Below, in pieces: positions 44,819-53,362 of a stretch of 64,000 nucleotides of DNA. Every line of letters starts with the position of its first letter. Position 1 is the first letter of the stretch. The position numbers and the translations under genes were made by a program. The notes beneath the pieces were generated by a model. The model had not been told where the DNA came from. It saw only the letters and a program-made list of their open reading frames with translations, and searched no databases. This DNA comes from DATGPD01 sp031423015 (lineage in GTDB: Bacteria > Planctomycetota > UBA1135 > UBA2386): contig JANPER010000046.1 in assembly GCA_031423015.1 (NCBI GenBank), positions 23,997 to 87,996 on the forward strand, written 5' to 3'.

Positions 44819-45979
44819 TCAGTCGGGTTTGCGCTGCTTCACTTGGGTGCGCAGCTTCTGCAACAACTCGCGCAGCTCCTCAACCTCGCGACGCAGACCG
44901 TCGACCTCGTTCTCCAGGCGATCTTCGGGCGGCGCAACCCGCACGCGGCGCGCCGTCGGAGCGTCTGGTGGTGTCGGGTAGGCCGGCTCGGTTGTGGGTG
45001 TCGTGACGCTGCCCGCGCGCACGGGGTTTGGACTGCGCGGCCGAGTCGTGCGAACCTGCGCTGGGGCGGGCGCGACCGGAGCTGGGGTCGCAAAGTCGAG
45101 GAGCCTCCGGCGACCGTCTTGCGCACCGAACGGCGAGTGGGGGGGCGTCGTCGGGGTGGCAGGTGATGCCAGGGTGGGAGCGGGCGCCGGGGTGCGTGCT
45201 TGGCGGGGGCTACGGGCGCTGAAAGGGTCCATCGGAGCAAAGCCGCGGATCGCGCCGCGCGGCGCGGACGTTTGGCCAGGCGGCTGGGGCGTCGGCGGTG
45301 CGATGGTGCCCGCAAAGCCCAGCCCGCTTCCACTTGGCGGCGCGCCGTGGAAGTAGTGGTGCACCTCGTGCCGATGCGTGTACTCGTGCGGCTGCGCGGC
45401 ACTCGGCTCGGGAATGGCGGCCGGCGCGGGCGCCGGCCGTGCGAACATCAGGGAGCGCAACGCGCTCAATGGTGCCGTTGCTTCTGTTGGTGCTGGTGGC
45501 GGTGTTGACGCCTCGGCGACCGGCCGCACGACGCGCGGCGCAACCAAAAGCCGACGGGCGACCCCTGGCTCGCGGCCAATGTTCAACAGGTTCGTCAACG
45601 GCTCGAGCGACGGCACCTCCACGGGTGACGCGGGTGCGCCTTGGGGGGCGAGAAGACGACCGAGCACCGGTACCTCCTCCACCACCGACGCGCCCGCGTC
45701 GGACGGCTGACGACGTCCCGCGCGCGTGCTGGCCACCGGCTTATCGGTGGCCTTGTTGGTGGCCTTATCGCTGGCCTTCTCCGCGGCGATCTTGCGCGCC
45801 GCCTCCATCACCTCGGCGGCGAGCTTCTCGTCGCCAGCGCGACGCAACTCGGCGGCGACGCGTTCGAAGCGGGCCATGTCCGAAACAGGCTTGGGAGACG
45901 GCGCCGGTGCCGACTGGGCAAAGATACCGCCGAGACTCAGCATGGCGCTGGCGGCGGAAACGAACAGGAAACGACTCAT
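44819..45979 (-). CDS. Exported Pro/Ala-rich protein with C-terminal coiled coil
   Basis: A 386-residue protein beginning with a signal peptide (MSRFLFVSAASAMLSLGGIFAQ). A helical segment (~35-80) is followed by a long low-complexity, Pro/Ala/Thr-rich middle (~90-335) and a C-terminal coiled coil (LENEVDGLRREVEELRELL). There is no recognised domain. Its start overlaps the end of the BlaR1-like gene by four bases (ATGA), so it belongs to the blaI-blaR1 operon and may be a partner or target of the membrane protease; that is inference from position. Confidence 0.7.
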   Translation of the reverse strand: MSRFLFVSAASAMLSLGGIFAQSAPAPSPKPVSDMARFERVAAELRRAGDEKLAAEVMEAARKIAAEKASDKATNKATDKPVASTRAGRRQPSDAGASVVEEVPVLGRLLAPQGAPASPVEVPSLEPLTNLLNIGREPGVARRLLVAPRVVRPVAEASTPPPAPTEATAPLSALRSLMFARPAPAPAAIPEPSAAQPHEYTHRHEVHHYFHGAPPSGSGLGFAGTIAPPTPQPPGQTSAPRGAIRGFAPMDPFSARSPRQARTPAPAPTLASPATPTTPPHSPFGAQDGRRRLLDFATPAPVAPAPAQVRTTRPRSPNPVRAGSVTTPTTEPAYPTPPDAPTARRVRVAPPEDRLENEVDGLRREVEELRELLQKLRTQVKQRKPD

Positions 45980-47304
45980 CGTGGGTTCTCCAAAGGAAGA
46001 TCAGAAGGACGAGAGGGAAAGCGAAACTGGTCGATGACGCGCCCGCAGCGCACCTCGAGATGTGCCAGGCGCGCGTCGATGGCGCGCATCAGGGTGCCGA
46101 TGTCGAGATCGTCGGCGAGCGTGCTCTGGCCCAGCAGCTCGCGGATCGCATCGACTTCGACGCGCAGCGCGGCGATGTCGCGCGCCAGCGCCACGACCGG
46201 CGCCGGCAGCGACGCGGCGACGACCGGGTCGAGCGCCACCGCGATGGGCGGCCTGGGGTCGATGGCGCGCACGTCGGGCAGCACGAAGGGCGCGCTGCCG
46301 CAGAACGCGAGGACAAGGGCGCGTGCCAGGCTGGAGCCCACGCGGCTGCGCCGCGGCGCCCCTTCGAGCAGCAGGCGCACGCGACGTTGCAGGCCGCTCG
46401 TGGTCGCCGCCATGGCCTGGCCATGCGCCATGCCAACGCCGCGCGGCGCGTGCGCCAGCCACTCGGCCGCGCGCACCAGCGCGCGCGCCAACGCCACGCC
46501 GGCCTGCGGATGCGTGCTACGCGCGATGGCGTCGCATCGCAGTTCCGCCAGCGCCAGCAACCGGCGGCGCGCCACCCACAACAACGGGTGGAAGAACAGC
46601 GCGCGGCACACCAAGGCGTAGAGCAGGCTCCATGCCGGATCACGCCGCCGCACGTGCGCCAGCTCGTGCGCCAGCATCGCGTGCAGCTCGGCGGCGTCGA
46701 ACTCGCGCACCGCGCGGTCGGACACGCACACCTCGGGGTGCAACAGACCGAGGGCGAGCGGGGTCGTGGCACGCGCCGAGGTCGTGATCAACGGCACGCG
46801 CGACAGGCGAAGCGCAGTGGCCAATGCGACGGCGTGATCGCGCAAACTCGCGCTCGGCGCGCGTGGCGACAGCCCGCGTCGCAGCCGGCTGTACACCCAC
46901 GCCAGGTGCACCAGCGCGAACGCGGCCAGCGCGAGCCATGCCAGGGTCGCGACGTCGACGCGCGTGAGGCGTTCATGCCACGCCACAGCAGTCGCCAAGG
47001 AAGGCTCACTCGACACCGCCGAGAAAGCGCCTGGCACCGAGGGCGTCGCCGCAGTCAGCGACTCACTCGCGAGCGCGCGCCACGAACCCACCCACGGGTC
47101 GATGCCGACGCCGAGTTGCAGCGAGGCGGTGAGCAACCCGCCGAGCAACGCGACCCGCCACACCAACTCGCGCGCCGCAGCACTGGCGCGGGGCAGCACG
47201 CGATCGAGCAGCAGCGCCACGAGGCCAAGCGCGAGAGTATGCAGCGCGGCGGTAGCGACCCAGGCCTGCACTGCGCCGAGCCACGGAGTGAGCGCGTCAC
47301 GCAT
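45976..47304 (-). CDS. BlaR1/MecR1-like M56 family membrane metallopeptidase
   Basis: A 442-residue protein. N-terminal hydrophobic helices (~15-70, 140-160) are followed by a zinc protease domain with HAMLAHELAHVRRRDP (HExxH) near 230, then an M56-type helix ALVCRALFFHPLLWVARRRL. The large penicillin-binding sensor domain of true BlaR1 is absent; the C-terminal ~130 residues contain another hydrophobic stretch and a coiled coil. By family knowledge the protease inactivates the BlaI repressor after an envelope signal. The ATG at 47304 overlaps the end of blaI by eight bases. Confidence 0.85.
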   Translation of the reverse strand: MRDALTPWLGAVQAWVATAALHTLALGLVALLLDRVLPRASAAARELVWRVALLGGLLTASLQLGVGIDPWVGSWRALASESLTAATPSVPGAFSAVSSEPSLATAVAWHERLTRVDVATLAWLALAAFALVHLAWVYSRLRRGLSPRAPSASLRDHAVALATALRLSRVPLITTSARATTPLALGLLHPEVCVSDRAVREFDAAELHAMLAHELAHVRRRDPAWSLLYALVCRALFFHPLLWVARRRLLALAELRCDAIARSTHPQAGVALARALVRAAEWLAHAPRGVGMAHGQAMAATTSGLQRRVRLLLEGAPRRSRVGSSLARALVLAFCGSAPFVLPDVRAIDPRPPIAVALDPVVAASLPAPVVALARDIAALRVEVDAIRELLGQSTLADDLDIGTLMRAIDARLAHLEVRCGRVIDQFRFPSRPSDLPLENPR

Positions 47305-47713
47305 CGTCGTTGCGCTCCTTCGGCGTCCCGGCTTGACGCAGCTGCGCTTCACGCGCATCGATCAGCTTGCGCAGCTCGGACAGCTCGCGCGGATCGAACT
47401 CGCCGTCGCGCAGCAACTGACTCACCAACGCCGCCTGGCTGCCGTCGAACACGCGCTCGACCACGTCGGTCACCATCGAGCGGCCCACGTCGTTCTCACG
47501 CACCGCGGGTCGATACACGAACACGCGGCCCTCGGCGCGATGCCGCACCAGGCTGCGCGTCTCCATCTTGCGCAGCATGGTGCCGATGGTGGTGAGTGCG
47601 AGTCCGCGCTCGCGCCCGAGCGTCTCGTGCACCTGGGCCACGGTGGCTTCGCCGTGGTGCCAGAGTTCCGTAAGGATGGCGAACTGCAGTTGACCGAGTC
47701 GATGAACGCGCAT
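47297..47713 (-). CDS. blaI: BlaI/MecI-family transcriptional repressor
   Basis: A 138-residue winged-helix repressor: LGQLQFAILTELWHHGEATV near 6, recognition helix region LALTTIGTMLRKMETRSLV near 38, and a dimerisation helix with DGSQAALVSQLLRDG. BlaI repressors are cleaved by a BlaR1-type protease, which is encoded immediately downstream. The ATG at 47713 is preferred over a TTG at 47719. The double operator ends only three bases upstream of that ATG, and no ribosome-binding site is seen, so the message may be leaderless. Confidence 0.9.
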   Translation of the reverse strand: MRVHRLGQLQFAILTELWHHGEATVAQVHETLGRERGLALTTIGTMLRKMETRSLVRHRAEGRVFVYRPAVRENDVGRSMVTDVVERVFDGSQAALVSQLLRDGEFDPRELSELRKLIDAREAQLRQAGTPKERNDDA

Positions 47714-47716
47714 GTG

Positions 47717-47756
47717 CAACTACCAGAGTAGTCGGATGTGACTACTCTGGTAGTTG
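47717..47756 (-). promoter_or_regulatory. Double palindromic BlaI-type operator
   Basis: Two 17-base arms (47717-47733 and 47740-47756) are perfect inverted repeats around six bases. Each arm is itself a dyad of the form ACTAC-N4-GTAGT, which matches the pattern of BlaI/MecI operator boxes (TACA/TGTA-type dyads). The pair lies directly before the blaI start codon, so the repressor is very likely autoregulated, with two dimers binding side by side. Confidence 0.88.
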
Positions 47757-47931
47757 AGGTTTCTCCTGATGTCGGGGAAACTTGCGTCGGGAGAGTCGCC
47801 CGGACGACCCCGTGCCTCCCAGAGCCCGACGACCTCCCGAGTTTGCACGTGATTCCACAATTGCCTGTCACCGCGTGACATCCAGCGGTGGTGCGCGGCC
47901 GCGCAGCGCCGGTGCGCGCTACACTTGGCGC

Positions 47932-48594
47932 ATGGAACGCCCCCTCGCCGCGCGCCCCCGGGTCTACCTGGTCGGCGCCCACGCCACCGGCAAGACCACG
48001 CTCGCGCGCTGGATCCGCGACCGCTACGGCCTGCCGATGATCTCCGAAGTCGCGCGCCGCGTGATGGCCGAGATGGAGGTGCCGATCGAATCGTTGCGCG
48101 TGAACCTGCACCTGGTGAACGCCTTCCAGGCGCGCGTCTTCGAGGAGCAGATCCGCGCCGAGGCCGAGCACGACGGGCCGTTCGTGTCCGACCGCGCGTT
48201 CTGCAACATCGCCTACGCCGCGCACCACTCGACGATCCTGCCGGAGATCGCTGCCGACCCGCGCCTCGCCCGCTACATGGACACCGTGCGCGACGGCGTC
48301 GTGTTCTTCTTGCGCCCGCACAAGGAGCTACTCGCGGTCGACGGCGTGCGCGAGATCCCCGCGTGGGACGACGTGGTGCGCGTCGACGGCATGGTGAAGC
48401 TCATGCTCGAGCTGTTCTCGATCCCCTACATCCAGGTCGATTGTCTCTCGATGCAGGAGCGCGTGCGCTTGGTTGAGCGCGTGCTCGACCTCGCGGGGAT
48501 GCCATCGGTGGCGACGACGAAGCGGTATTTGAAGACTGGCGAGGAGCAGCCCGCGCAGTCGGCGCGGAAGAGTGGGCAGCAGCCGGTGAACTGA
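47932..48594 (+). CDS. NadR-like P-loop ATP/GTP-binding protein
   Basis: A 220-residue protein with a Walker A motif in VYLVGAHATGKTTLARWI near 11-28. Later segments match the kinase-like domain of NadR and related AAA_28 proteins: ISEVARRVMAEM, FVSDRAFCNIAYAAHH and VDCLSMQERVRLVERVL. The family includes ribosylnicotinamide kinases, but the substrate cannot be assigned here. The ATG at 47932 places the P-loop correctly. It is divergent from blaI, with about 175 bases between the operator and this start. Confidence 0.78.
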   Translation: MERPLAARPRVYLVGAHATGKTTLARWIRDRYGLPMISEVARRVMAEMEVPIESLRVNLHLVNAFQARVFEEQIRAEAEHDGPFVSDRAFCNIAYAAHHSTILPEIAADPRLARYMDTVRDGVVFFLRPHKELLAVDGVREIPAWDDVVRVDGMVKLMLELFSIPYIQVDCLSMQERVRLVERVLDLAGMPSVATTKRYLKTGEEQPAQSARKSGQQPVN

Positions 48595-48646
48595 GTAAGG
48601 CACCGTCGTCGTGCGCCGACTCGTGACGCGCACCACTGGTCGCCAG

Positions 48647-50860
48647 CTAGGGCCAGCGACAGACTCCAATCCCGCCGTTGCTCGCCGTGACGCCGAGGGG
48701 GTTCGCCGAGGGGTCGAGCGACAAGTGCTGATTGAAGCAACGAAGCCCCTCCAGCGCAGCCAGCGCCGGAATCGTGTAGGTCAGTCTCGTCGTGCCCGTG
48801 GCGGTCGACAAAGGGATGAGGTTCTCGCCGCTGACGTAGAGCGTGCAGCCCGGCATGCCAAGTGACGCGAGGTCGTGCGGCAGCAGGATCGGGCCCCAGG
48901 CGCGATCCGAATCACCGAAGAACAGCACTCCAGGCTGGCCAGCGCGGAGGCCGTGGATCTCGTGGCTCATGGGCAGGCCGAGATAGGGCGCCGTGCCGGA
49001 TAGTCGCGGCGTGCCCGAACTGCCGACGCATCCGGTGCCGAACACCTCGTAGGTGGCCGGTGTCACGGGAGAGTACTCCCAGAGATCGGACAGCGGGACT
49101 GAGTCAGCACCGCCGAACATCACCACCTTGGCGCGTGCCGTGTCGTAGGCGAGCGCGGCGCCCGACCGTGCGGTCGGCATCGACGATGGAACGCGCAGGG
49201 TCCACGCACCATCCCATTCCCAGATCTCGGAGGAGAGTCCTCGGTTGTCGCCGCCCCCGAACAACACCAAGCGCGCCCGCGCCACGTCGTACGTCATCCC
49301 GTGCCCAACGCGCGGCGGAGGATCCGTCGGCGAGCCGCCTGAACGACTCCAGTCGTTGCCGTTCCATTCCCACGTGTCGCCCAACGGGATGTATGGCGGG
49401 CCCGCACTCTGTCCACCGAACAACACCACACGGCGGCGCGCGGCATGGTACGCGAGCGTGTGGCCAGAGCGTGCGGCGGGGCTGTTAGACGGAAACCGCT
49501 GAGTCCAGCCGACCCCATCCCACTCCCACGTGTCCGCTGAGCTCGGGAACCCGCCAAAGAGAACGACTCGGCGGCGCTCCGCGTCGTAGGCGATCGCGTG
49601 GCCCCAGCGCCAGGGCGGGTTGTTGGTCGCAGTGCGCTGAGCCCAATTGCTGCCGTCCCACTCCCACGTGTCGGCATGACTCAGCCCCGCGGTACCCCCG
49701 ACGAGGACGATCCTCGAGCGCGCGGCGTCGTACGTCATGGCGTGCCCCGAGCGGGCGCTGGGTCGTGATGCTGGGGTTCGCTGAATCCACCTGACTCCAT
49801 CCCACTCCCAGGTGTCGGACAGAGAGACGGACTCAGACCTCCCCCCACCGAACAACACCGTGCAGCCGCGACTGACATCTTCGACAAGAGCGTGGCCCCC
49901 CCGCGCAGAGGGGCCCTGCCCCATCGGCTGAGTCCAACCGGTTCCATCCCATCGCCAGGTCTCGGACGACCCGGAGTAGAGGCCTGTCGCACCACCAAAC
50001 AGGATGATCCCCGCGCCGGTCGCGTCGGGGGCCATGGCGTGTACCGCTGTGGGAGGCGGGCTGGTCAGGGGCGCGCGCTGAACCCAGTTCGTGCCGTCCC
50101 ACTCCCACGTGTCTCTGAGCCAGATCGAAAAGCCATTGACGAGTCCGCCATACAGAACGACCCGACCGCGTGTGGCATCGTACGCCATGGCATGCGCTGA
50201 GCGCGGCGAAGGACTGTTCGCCGGGACGCGTTGAGTCCAGACGTTGCCGTCCCACTGCCACGTTTGCAGCGAACCGGAGAACGTCGCGACGAGGATGACC
50301 TGGCCGCGCGCAGCGTCGTAGGCCATGGCGAGGCTGCCGCTCCACGCTGGGTGAGCGGCCGGGCTGCGCTGCGTCCAAACCGCACCATCCCATTCCCACG
50401 TGTCGTCAAACAAAGCGCTGCGGCCATCGCCGCCGAACAGGACGACCCGACGGCGCGCAGCGTCATAGCCGAGCGCATGCGATCGACGCGCGGGTGGACC
50501 CCCGACCGCAACCTGCGTCCACTCGCTGCCGTCCCACTCCCACGTGTCACCGAAGTACGAGTTGCCGCTCTCGCCACCGAACAGGACGACCCGGTCGCGC
50601 GCCGCGTCGTACGCGAGCGCATGGCCCGAACGCGCCGAGGGACGCGTGGTTTGCTGCCGCTGGTGCCAGTGAGCCCCGTCCCATTCCCAAGTGTCCGCGC
50701 TTGCGATCCCGCTCCGATGCCCACCGAACAGCACCACGCGGTTGCGCGAGGCGTGGAGTGCCATCGAGTGCCCGACGGACCAGGGCGGCGACATCCCTTG
50801 CCACATCACTTGCCCTGTCTGCACGCTCGGGATTGCGGCCAGGATTGCGGCGATGATCAT
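48647..50860 (-). CDS. Secreted kelch-repeat beta-propeller protein (12 repeats)
   Basis: A 737-residue exported protein with signal peptide MIIAAILAAIPSVQTG. Twelve kelch-like repeats of about 48 residues follow, built on the pattern ARSGHAMxYDxARxRVVLFGG ... DTWEWDGxxWxQ. The last ~130 residues (from VFGTGCVGSSGTPRLSG) are a distinct beta domain with two Cys-containing loops, similar to the ends of other secreted proteins here. The repeats are close enough at DNA level to give a visible periodicity. Ligand or partner unknown. The longer frame upstream to 50914 lacks a sensible leader, so the ATG at 50860 is used. Confidence 0.88.
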   Translation of the reverse strand: MIIAAILAAIPSVQTGQVMWQGMSPPWSVGHSMALHASRNRVVLFGGHRSGIASADTWEWDGAHWHQRQQTTRPSARSGHALAYDAARDRVVLFGGESGNSYFGDTWEWDGSEWTQVAVGGPPARRSHALGYDAARRRVVLFGGDGRSALFDDTWEWDGAVWTQRSPAAHPAWSGSLAMAYDAARGQVILVATFSGSLQTWQWDGNVWTQRVPANSPSPRSAHAMAYDATRGRVVLYGGLVNGFSIWLRDTWEWDGTNWVQRAPLTSPPPTAVHAMAPDATGAGIILFGGATGLYSGSSETWRWDGTGWTQPMGQGPSARGGHALVEDVSRGCTVLFGGGRSESVSLSDTWEWDGVRWIQRTPASRPSARSGHAMTYDAARSRIVLVGGTAGLSHADTWEWDGSNWAQRTATNNPPWRWGHAIAYDAERRRVVLFGGFPSSADTWEWDGVGWTQRFPSNSPAARSGHTLAYHAARRRVVLFGGQSAGPPYIPLGDTWEWNGNDWSRSGGSPTDPPPRVGHGMTYDVARARLVLFGGGDNRGLSSEIWEWDGAWTLRVPSSMPTARSGAALAYDTARAKVVMFGGADSVPLSDLWEYSPVTPATYEVFGTGCVGSSGTPRLSGTAPYLGLPMSHEIHGLRAGQPGVLFFGDSDRAWGPILLPHDLASLGMPGCTLYVSGENLIPLSTATGTTRLTYTIPALAALEGLRCFNQHLSLDPSANPLGVTASNGGIGVCRWP

Positions 50861-50956
50861 GCTTTGGTCTCTCCGACGGTTGGGGTTGACAGCAAGGTGG
50901 TTGCCGCCGCGCACACGATACCCACGCGAGTGTCAGGCGGCAGGCGCCTCAGCGCC

Positions 50957-51901
50957 TCAGTCCGACCCGAGCGCCGCGGTCGCCGCCGCCTTCGCTTCCT
51001 GCATCAACTCCGGCGGGTCGATGCCGCCCGTGGGCACCCACTCGATGCCGTCGCGCAGCAGCGGCGCGAGCTGTTCCCACAGATCGCGGTTGCCGACTTC
51101 CTTGCCATCCGCGGTGCGCCAATCGCGCGCTCGCCACGCGGGCAGCCAACGGGTGGCGCCGTCGATCACGTAGTCGTTGGCGCAGAACACGCGCACCGAC
51201 ACGGCGCGCTTGAGCGCGCGCAGGCCCTCGATCACGGCCAGCAGGCTCATGCGGTTGGCGGAGGCCGCCTCGACCTTGCCGCTGAGCAACTTCTTGACGC
51301 TGCCAAAGCGCAGCACCACGGCCCAGGCGCCGCGGTTGGTCTTGGGTGCATGCGACGCCGCGGAGAACAGGTCGACCCCCTCGTCGGTCGCGTCGTTCGT
51401 CAGCGTAGCGGCCACGTGCACCTGGCGCCGGCGAGCGCTGGCGATCGCGGCGGCGGCGAGTTGGTCGGCGCGTTCGTTGAACTCGTTGCCGGCGTGCCCG
51501 CGCACCCAGTGCCACTGCACGTCGTGCTGCGCCGCGGCTTCGTCGAGCGCGCGCCACAGGTCCTGATTCTTCACCTCCTTACCAGCCGCCGTCTTCCAGC
51601 CGCGCTTGCGCCAGTTCGTGATCCACTCGGTGATGCCGCTGCGGACATACGTGGAGTCGGTGTGCAACGCCACGCGCGTGCCGGGCGGGAACGCGCCGAG
51701 CGCCTGCAGCGCAGCCATCAGCTCCATGCGGTTGTTGGTGGTCTGCTCCTCGCCACCCGACAGCTCGCGCACCACGCGCTTGCCCTCGACCACGGCGACA
51801 CCCCACCCACCGCGTCCGGGGTTCGGATCGCACCCGCCGTCGGTGTAGACCACGACGCGATCGCCGGTCGGGACGTCCTGGTGCGCGCGCTTCTTGGCCA
51901 T
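50957..51901 (-). CDS. RNase HI with a second, degenerate RNase H domain
   Basis: A 314-residue protein containing two RNase H folds. The first (~16-155) is complete: Asp in VVYTDGGCDPNPGRGGWG, Glu in NNRMELMAAL, Asp in HTDSTYV, and the last site in WHWVRGHAGNEFNERAD. It should cleave RNA in RNA-DNA hybrids. The second (~170-305) is clearly a duplicate (ANRMSLLAVIEGL; DWRTADGKEVGNRDLWEQL), but the Glu is replaced by Ser, the first Asp strand is degraded and the last site is gone. It is probably a structural or binding domain. The ATG at 51901 is chosen. Confidence 0.87.
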   Translation of the reverse strand: MAKKRAHQDVPTGDRVVVYTDGGCDPNPGRGGWGVAVVEGKRVVRELSGGEEQTTNNRMELMAALQALGAFPPGTRVALHTDSTYVRSGITEWITNWRKRGWKTAAGKEVKNQDLWRALDEAAAQHDVQWHWVRGHAGNEFNERADQLAAAAIASARRRQVHVAATLTNDATDEGVDLFSAASHAPKTNRGAWAVVLRFGSVKKLLSGKVEAASANRMSLLAVIEGLRALKRAVSVRVFCANDYVIDGATRWLPAWRARDWRTADGKEVGNRDLWEQLAPLLRDGIEWVPTGGIDPPELMQEAKAAATAALGSD

Positions 51902-51970
51902 GTGCAACCCGGCAGACTATGGCGCGGCGCTAGCATGGCAACGAGCCTTCCGAACGAGGCTCTACCCACG

Positions 51971-53362
51971 ATGCTGTTCCAACGCTTCTACTGCGAGCCG
52001 CTGGCACAGGCGGCGTATCTCATCGCGCACGGCGGCGAAGCGGTCGTCGTCGATCCGCCGCGCGACGTCGACGAGATCCTCGCGGCCGCCAAGGCCGCGG
52101 GCGTGCGCCTGCGCTGGGCGCTGGCGACGCACGTGCATGCCGACTTCGTCGCGGGCCTCGCGGAGGTCGCCGCGGCCACCGGCGCGCGCATCGGCATGGG
52201 TGAACGCTTTGCCGGCGAACTGGTGTGCGAGCGGTTCGCCGACGGCCAAGACCTTGCCGTTGGTGGCGCGAACCTGCGCGTGATCGCGACCCCGGGGCAC
52301 ACGCACGAGAGCGTGTGTTTCCTGTTGCAGCCGCCATCGAACGAAGACGCCCCCGTTCGTCTCCTCACCGGCGACACGCTCTTCTTGGGCGACGTCGGCC
52401 GACCCGACCTCGTGGTTGCCGCCGGCACCTCGGCGCGCGACATGGCGCGCACGTTGTTCCACAGCCTGCACGAACGCGTCGCGCCGCTGCCCGACGCTAC
52501 CGAAGTGTGGCCCGCGCACGGTGCCGGATCGGCCTGCGGCGTGAACATCGCGAGCGCCGCGTCGTCGACCCTCGGCCTGCAACGCCTCGGCAACTGGGCG
52601 CTGGCGGAGTCCGATGCAGAACGCTTCTGCGATCGCCTGCTCGGCGCCCTGAAGCCCGCGCCGCGCTACTTCGCACGCGTCGCGCGGATGAACCAACGCG
52701 GCCCGCGCCTGCTCGCCGACTACCCGGCGCCACCCCTATGGCCGGCCACCGAAGTCGCCGCCGCGCTGCACGGTGGCGCCCTGTTGCTCGACGTCCGTTC
52801 GTGCGTGCGCTACGGCGCTGGCCACTTTGCGCACGCCATCAACCTGGGTCTCGAAGGCGGCGAGTTCGAAGCCTGGGCCGGCGCGTTGCTGCCGGAGGGT
52901 CGCGGCATCGTGGTGCACGCCGACACGCCAGCGCTCGCGCAGGTCGCCTGGCGTCGGCTCCTGCGCGTTGGCTGCGAGCAGGTGGTGGGCTGCACCATCG
53001 AACTTCCACCCCAGCCAGCCACCACAGCGCAGATCGACGCCGTCGATCTCTTCGTCGACCTGCAGAACGACCCGAGCCTGCAAGTGATCGACGTGCGCCG
53101 CGCCGGCGAGTACGCAACCGGCCACGTGCCGCACGCCGTGCACGTCGAACTCGGCCCCGACCTGGCCGCGACGCCGTCGGTCGCCCACCTCGACCGCGAC
53201 CGCCCCACCGCGGTTCTATGCGAGGGCGGCTACCGCAGCAGCGCGGCGTTGCCGCAGCTCGCAGCCGCTGGCTTCACCGCCCTGCGCAACGTGCGCGACG
53301 GCATGACCGGTTGGCGCGCCAACCACCTGCCGGTCGAGCGCGCCGCTACAGCGACTTCTTGA
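51971..53362 (+). CDS. MBL-fold persulfide-dioxygenase-like protein with two rhodanese domains
   Basis: A 463-residue protein. The N-terminal metallo-beta-lactamase fold (~1-230) has the metal site THVHADFVAGL near 52, TPGHTHESVCFLL near 109, and LLTGDTLFLGDVGRPDL near 133. Two rhodanese domains follow. The first (~265-345) lacks the catalytic cysteine (HADTPALAQ in its place). The second (~365-455) has it, in LCEGGYRSSAA. The layout resembles CstB/persulfide dioxygenase-rhodanese fusions of sulfide detoxification. An in-frame ATG at 51935 is possible. The 3' end overlaps the convergent peroxiredoxin gene by 17 bases. Confidence 0.87.
   Translation: MLFQRFYCEPLAQAAYLIAHGGEAVVVDPPRDVDEILAAAKAAGVRLRWALATHVHADFVAGLAEVAAATGARIGMGERFAGELVCERFADGQDLAVGGANLRVIATPGHTHESVCFLLQPPSNEDAPVRLLTGDTLFLGDVGRPDLVVAAGTSARDMARTLFHSLHERVAPLPDATEVWPAHGAGSACGVNIASAASSTLGLQRLGNWALAESDAERFCDRLLGALKPAPRYFARVARMNQRGPRLLADYPAPPLWPATEVAAALHGGALLLDVRSCVRYGAGHFAHAINLGLEGGEFEAWAGALLPEGRGIVVHADTPALAQVAWRRLLRVGCEQVVGCTIELPPQPATTAQIDAVDLFVDLQNDPSLQVIDVRRAGEYATGHVPHAVHVELGPDLAATPSVAHLDRDRPTAVLCEGGYRSSAALPQLAAAGFTALRNVRDGMTGWRANHLPVERAATATS

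Noticed and set aside
45298..47595. Plus-strand open frame of 765 codons over the BlaI/BlaR1 region
   Set aside because: Arg/Ala-rich shadow; the minus strand holds the HExxH protease and the winged-helix repressor.
48700..50800. Regular ~145-base periodicity suggesting a CRISPR-like or tandem DNA array
   Set aside because: The period corresponds to ~48 codons and is explained by kelch protein repeats; units are divergent and there are no spacers.
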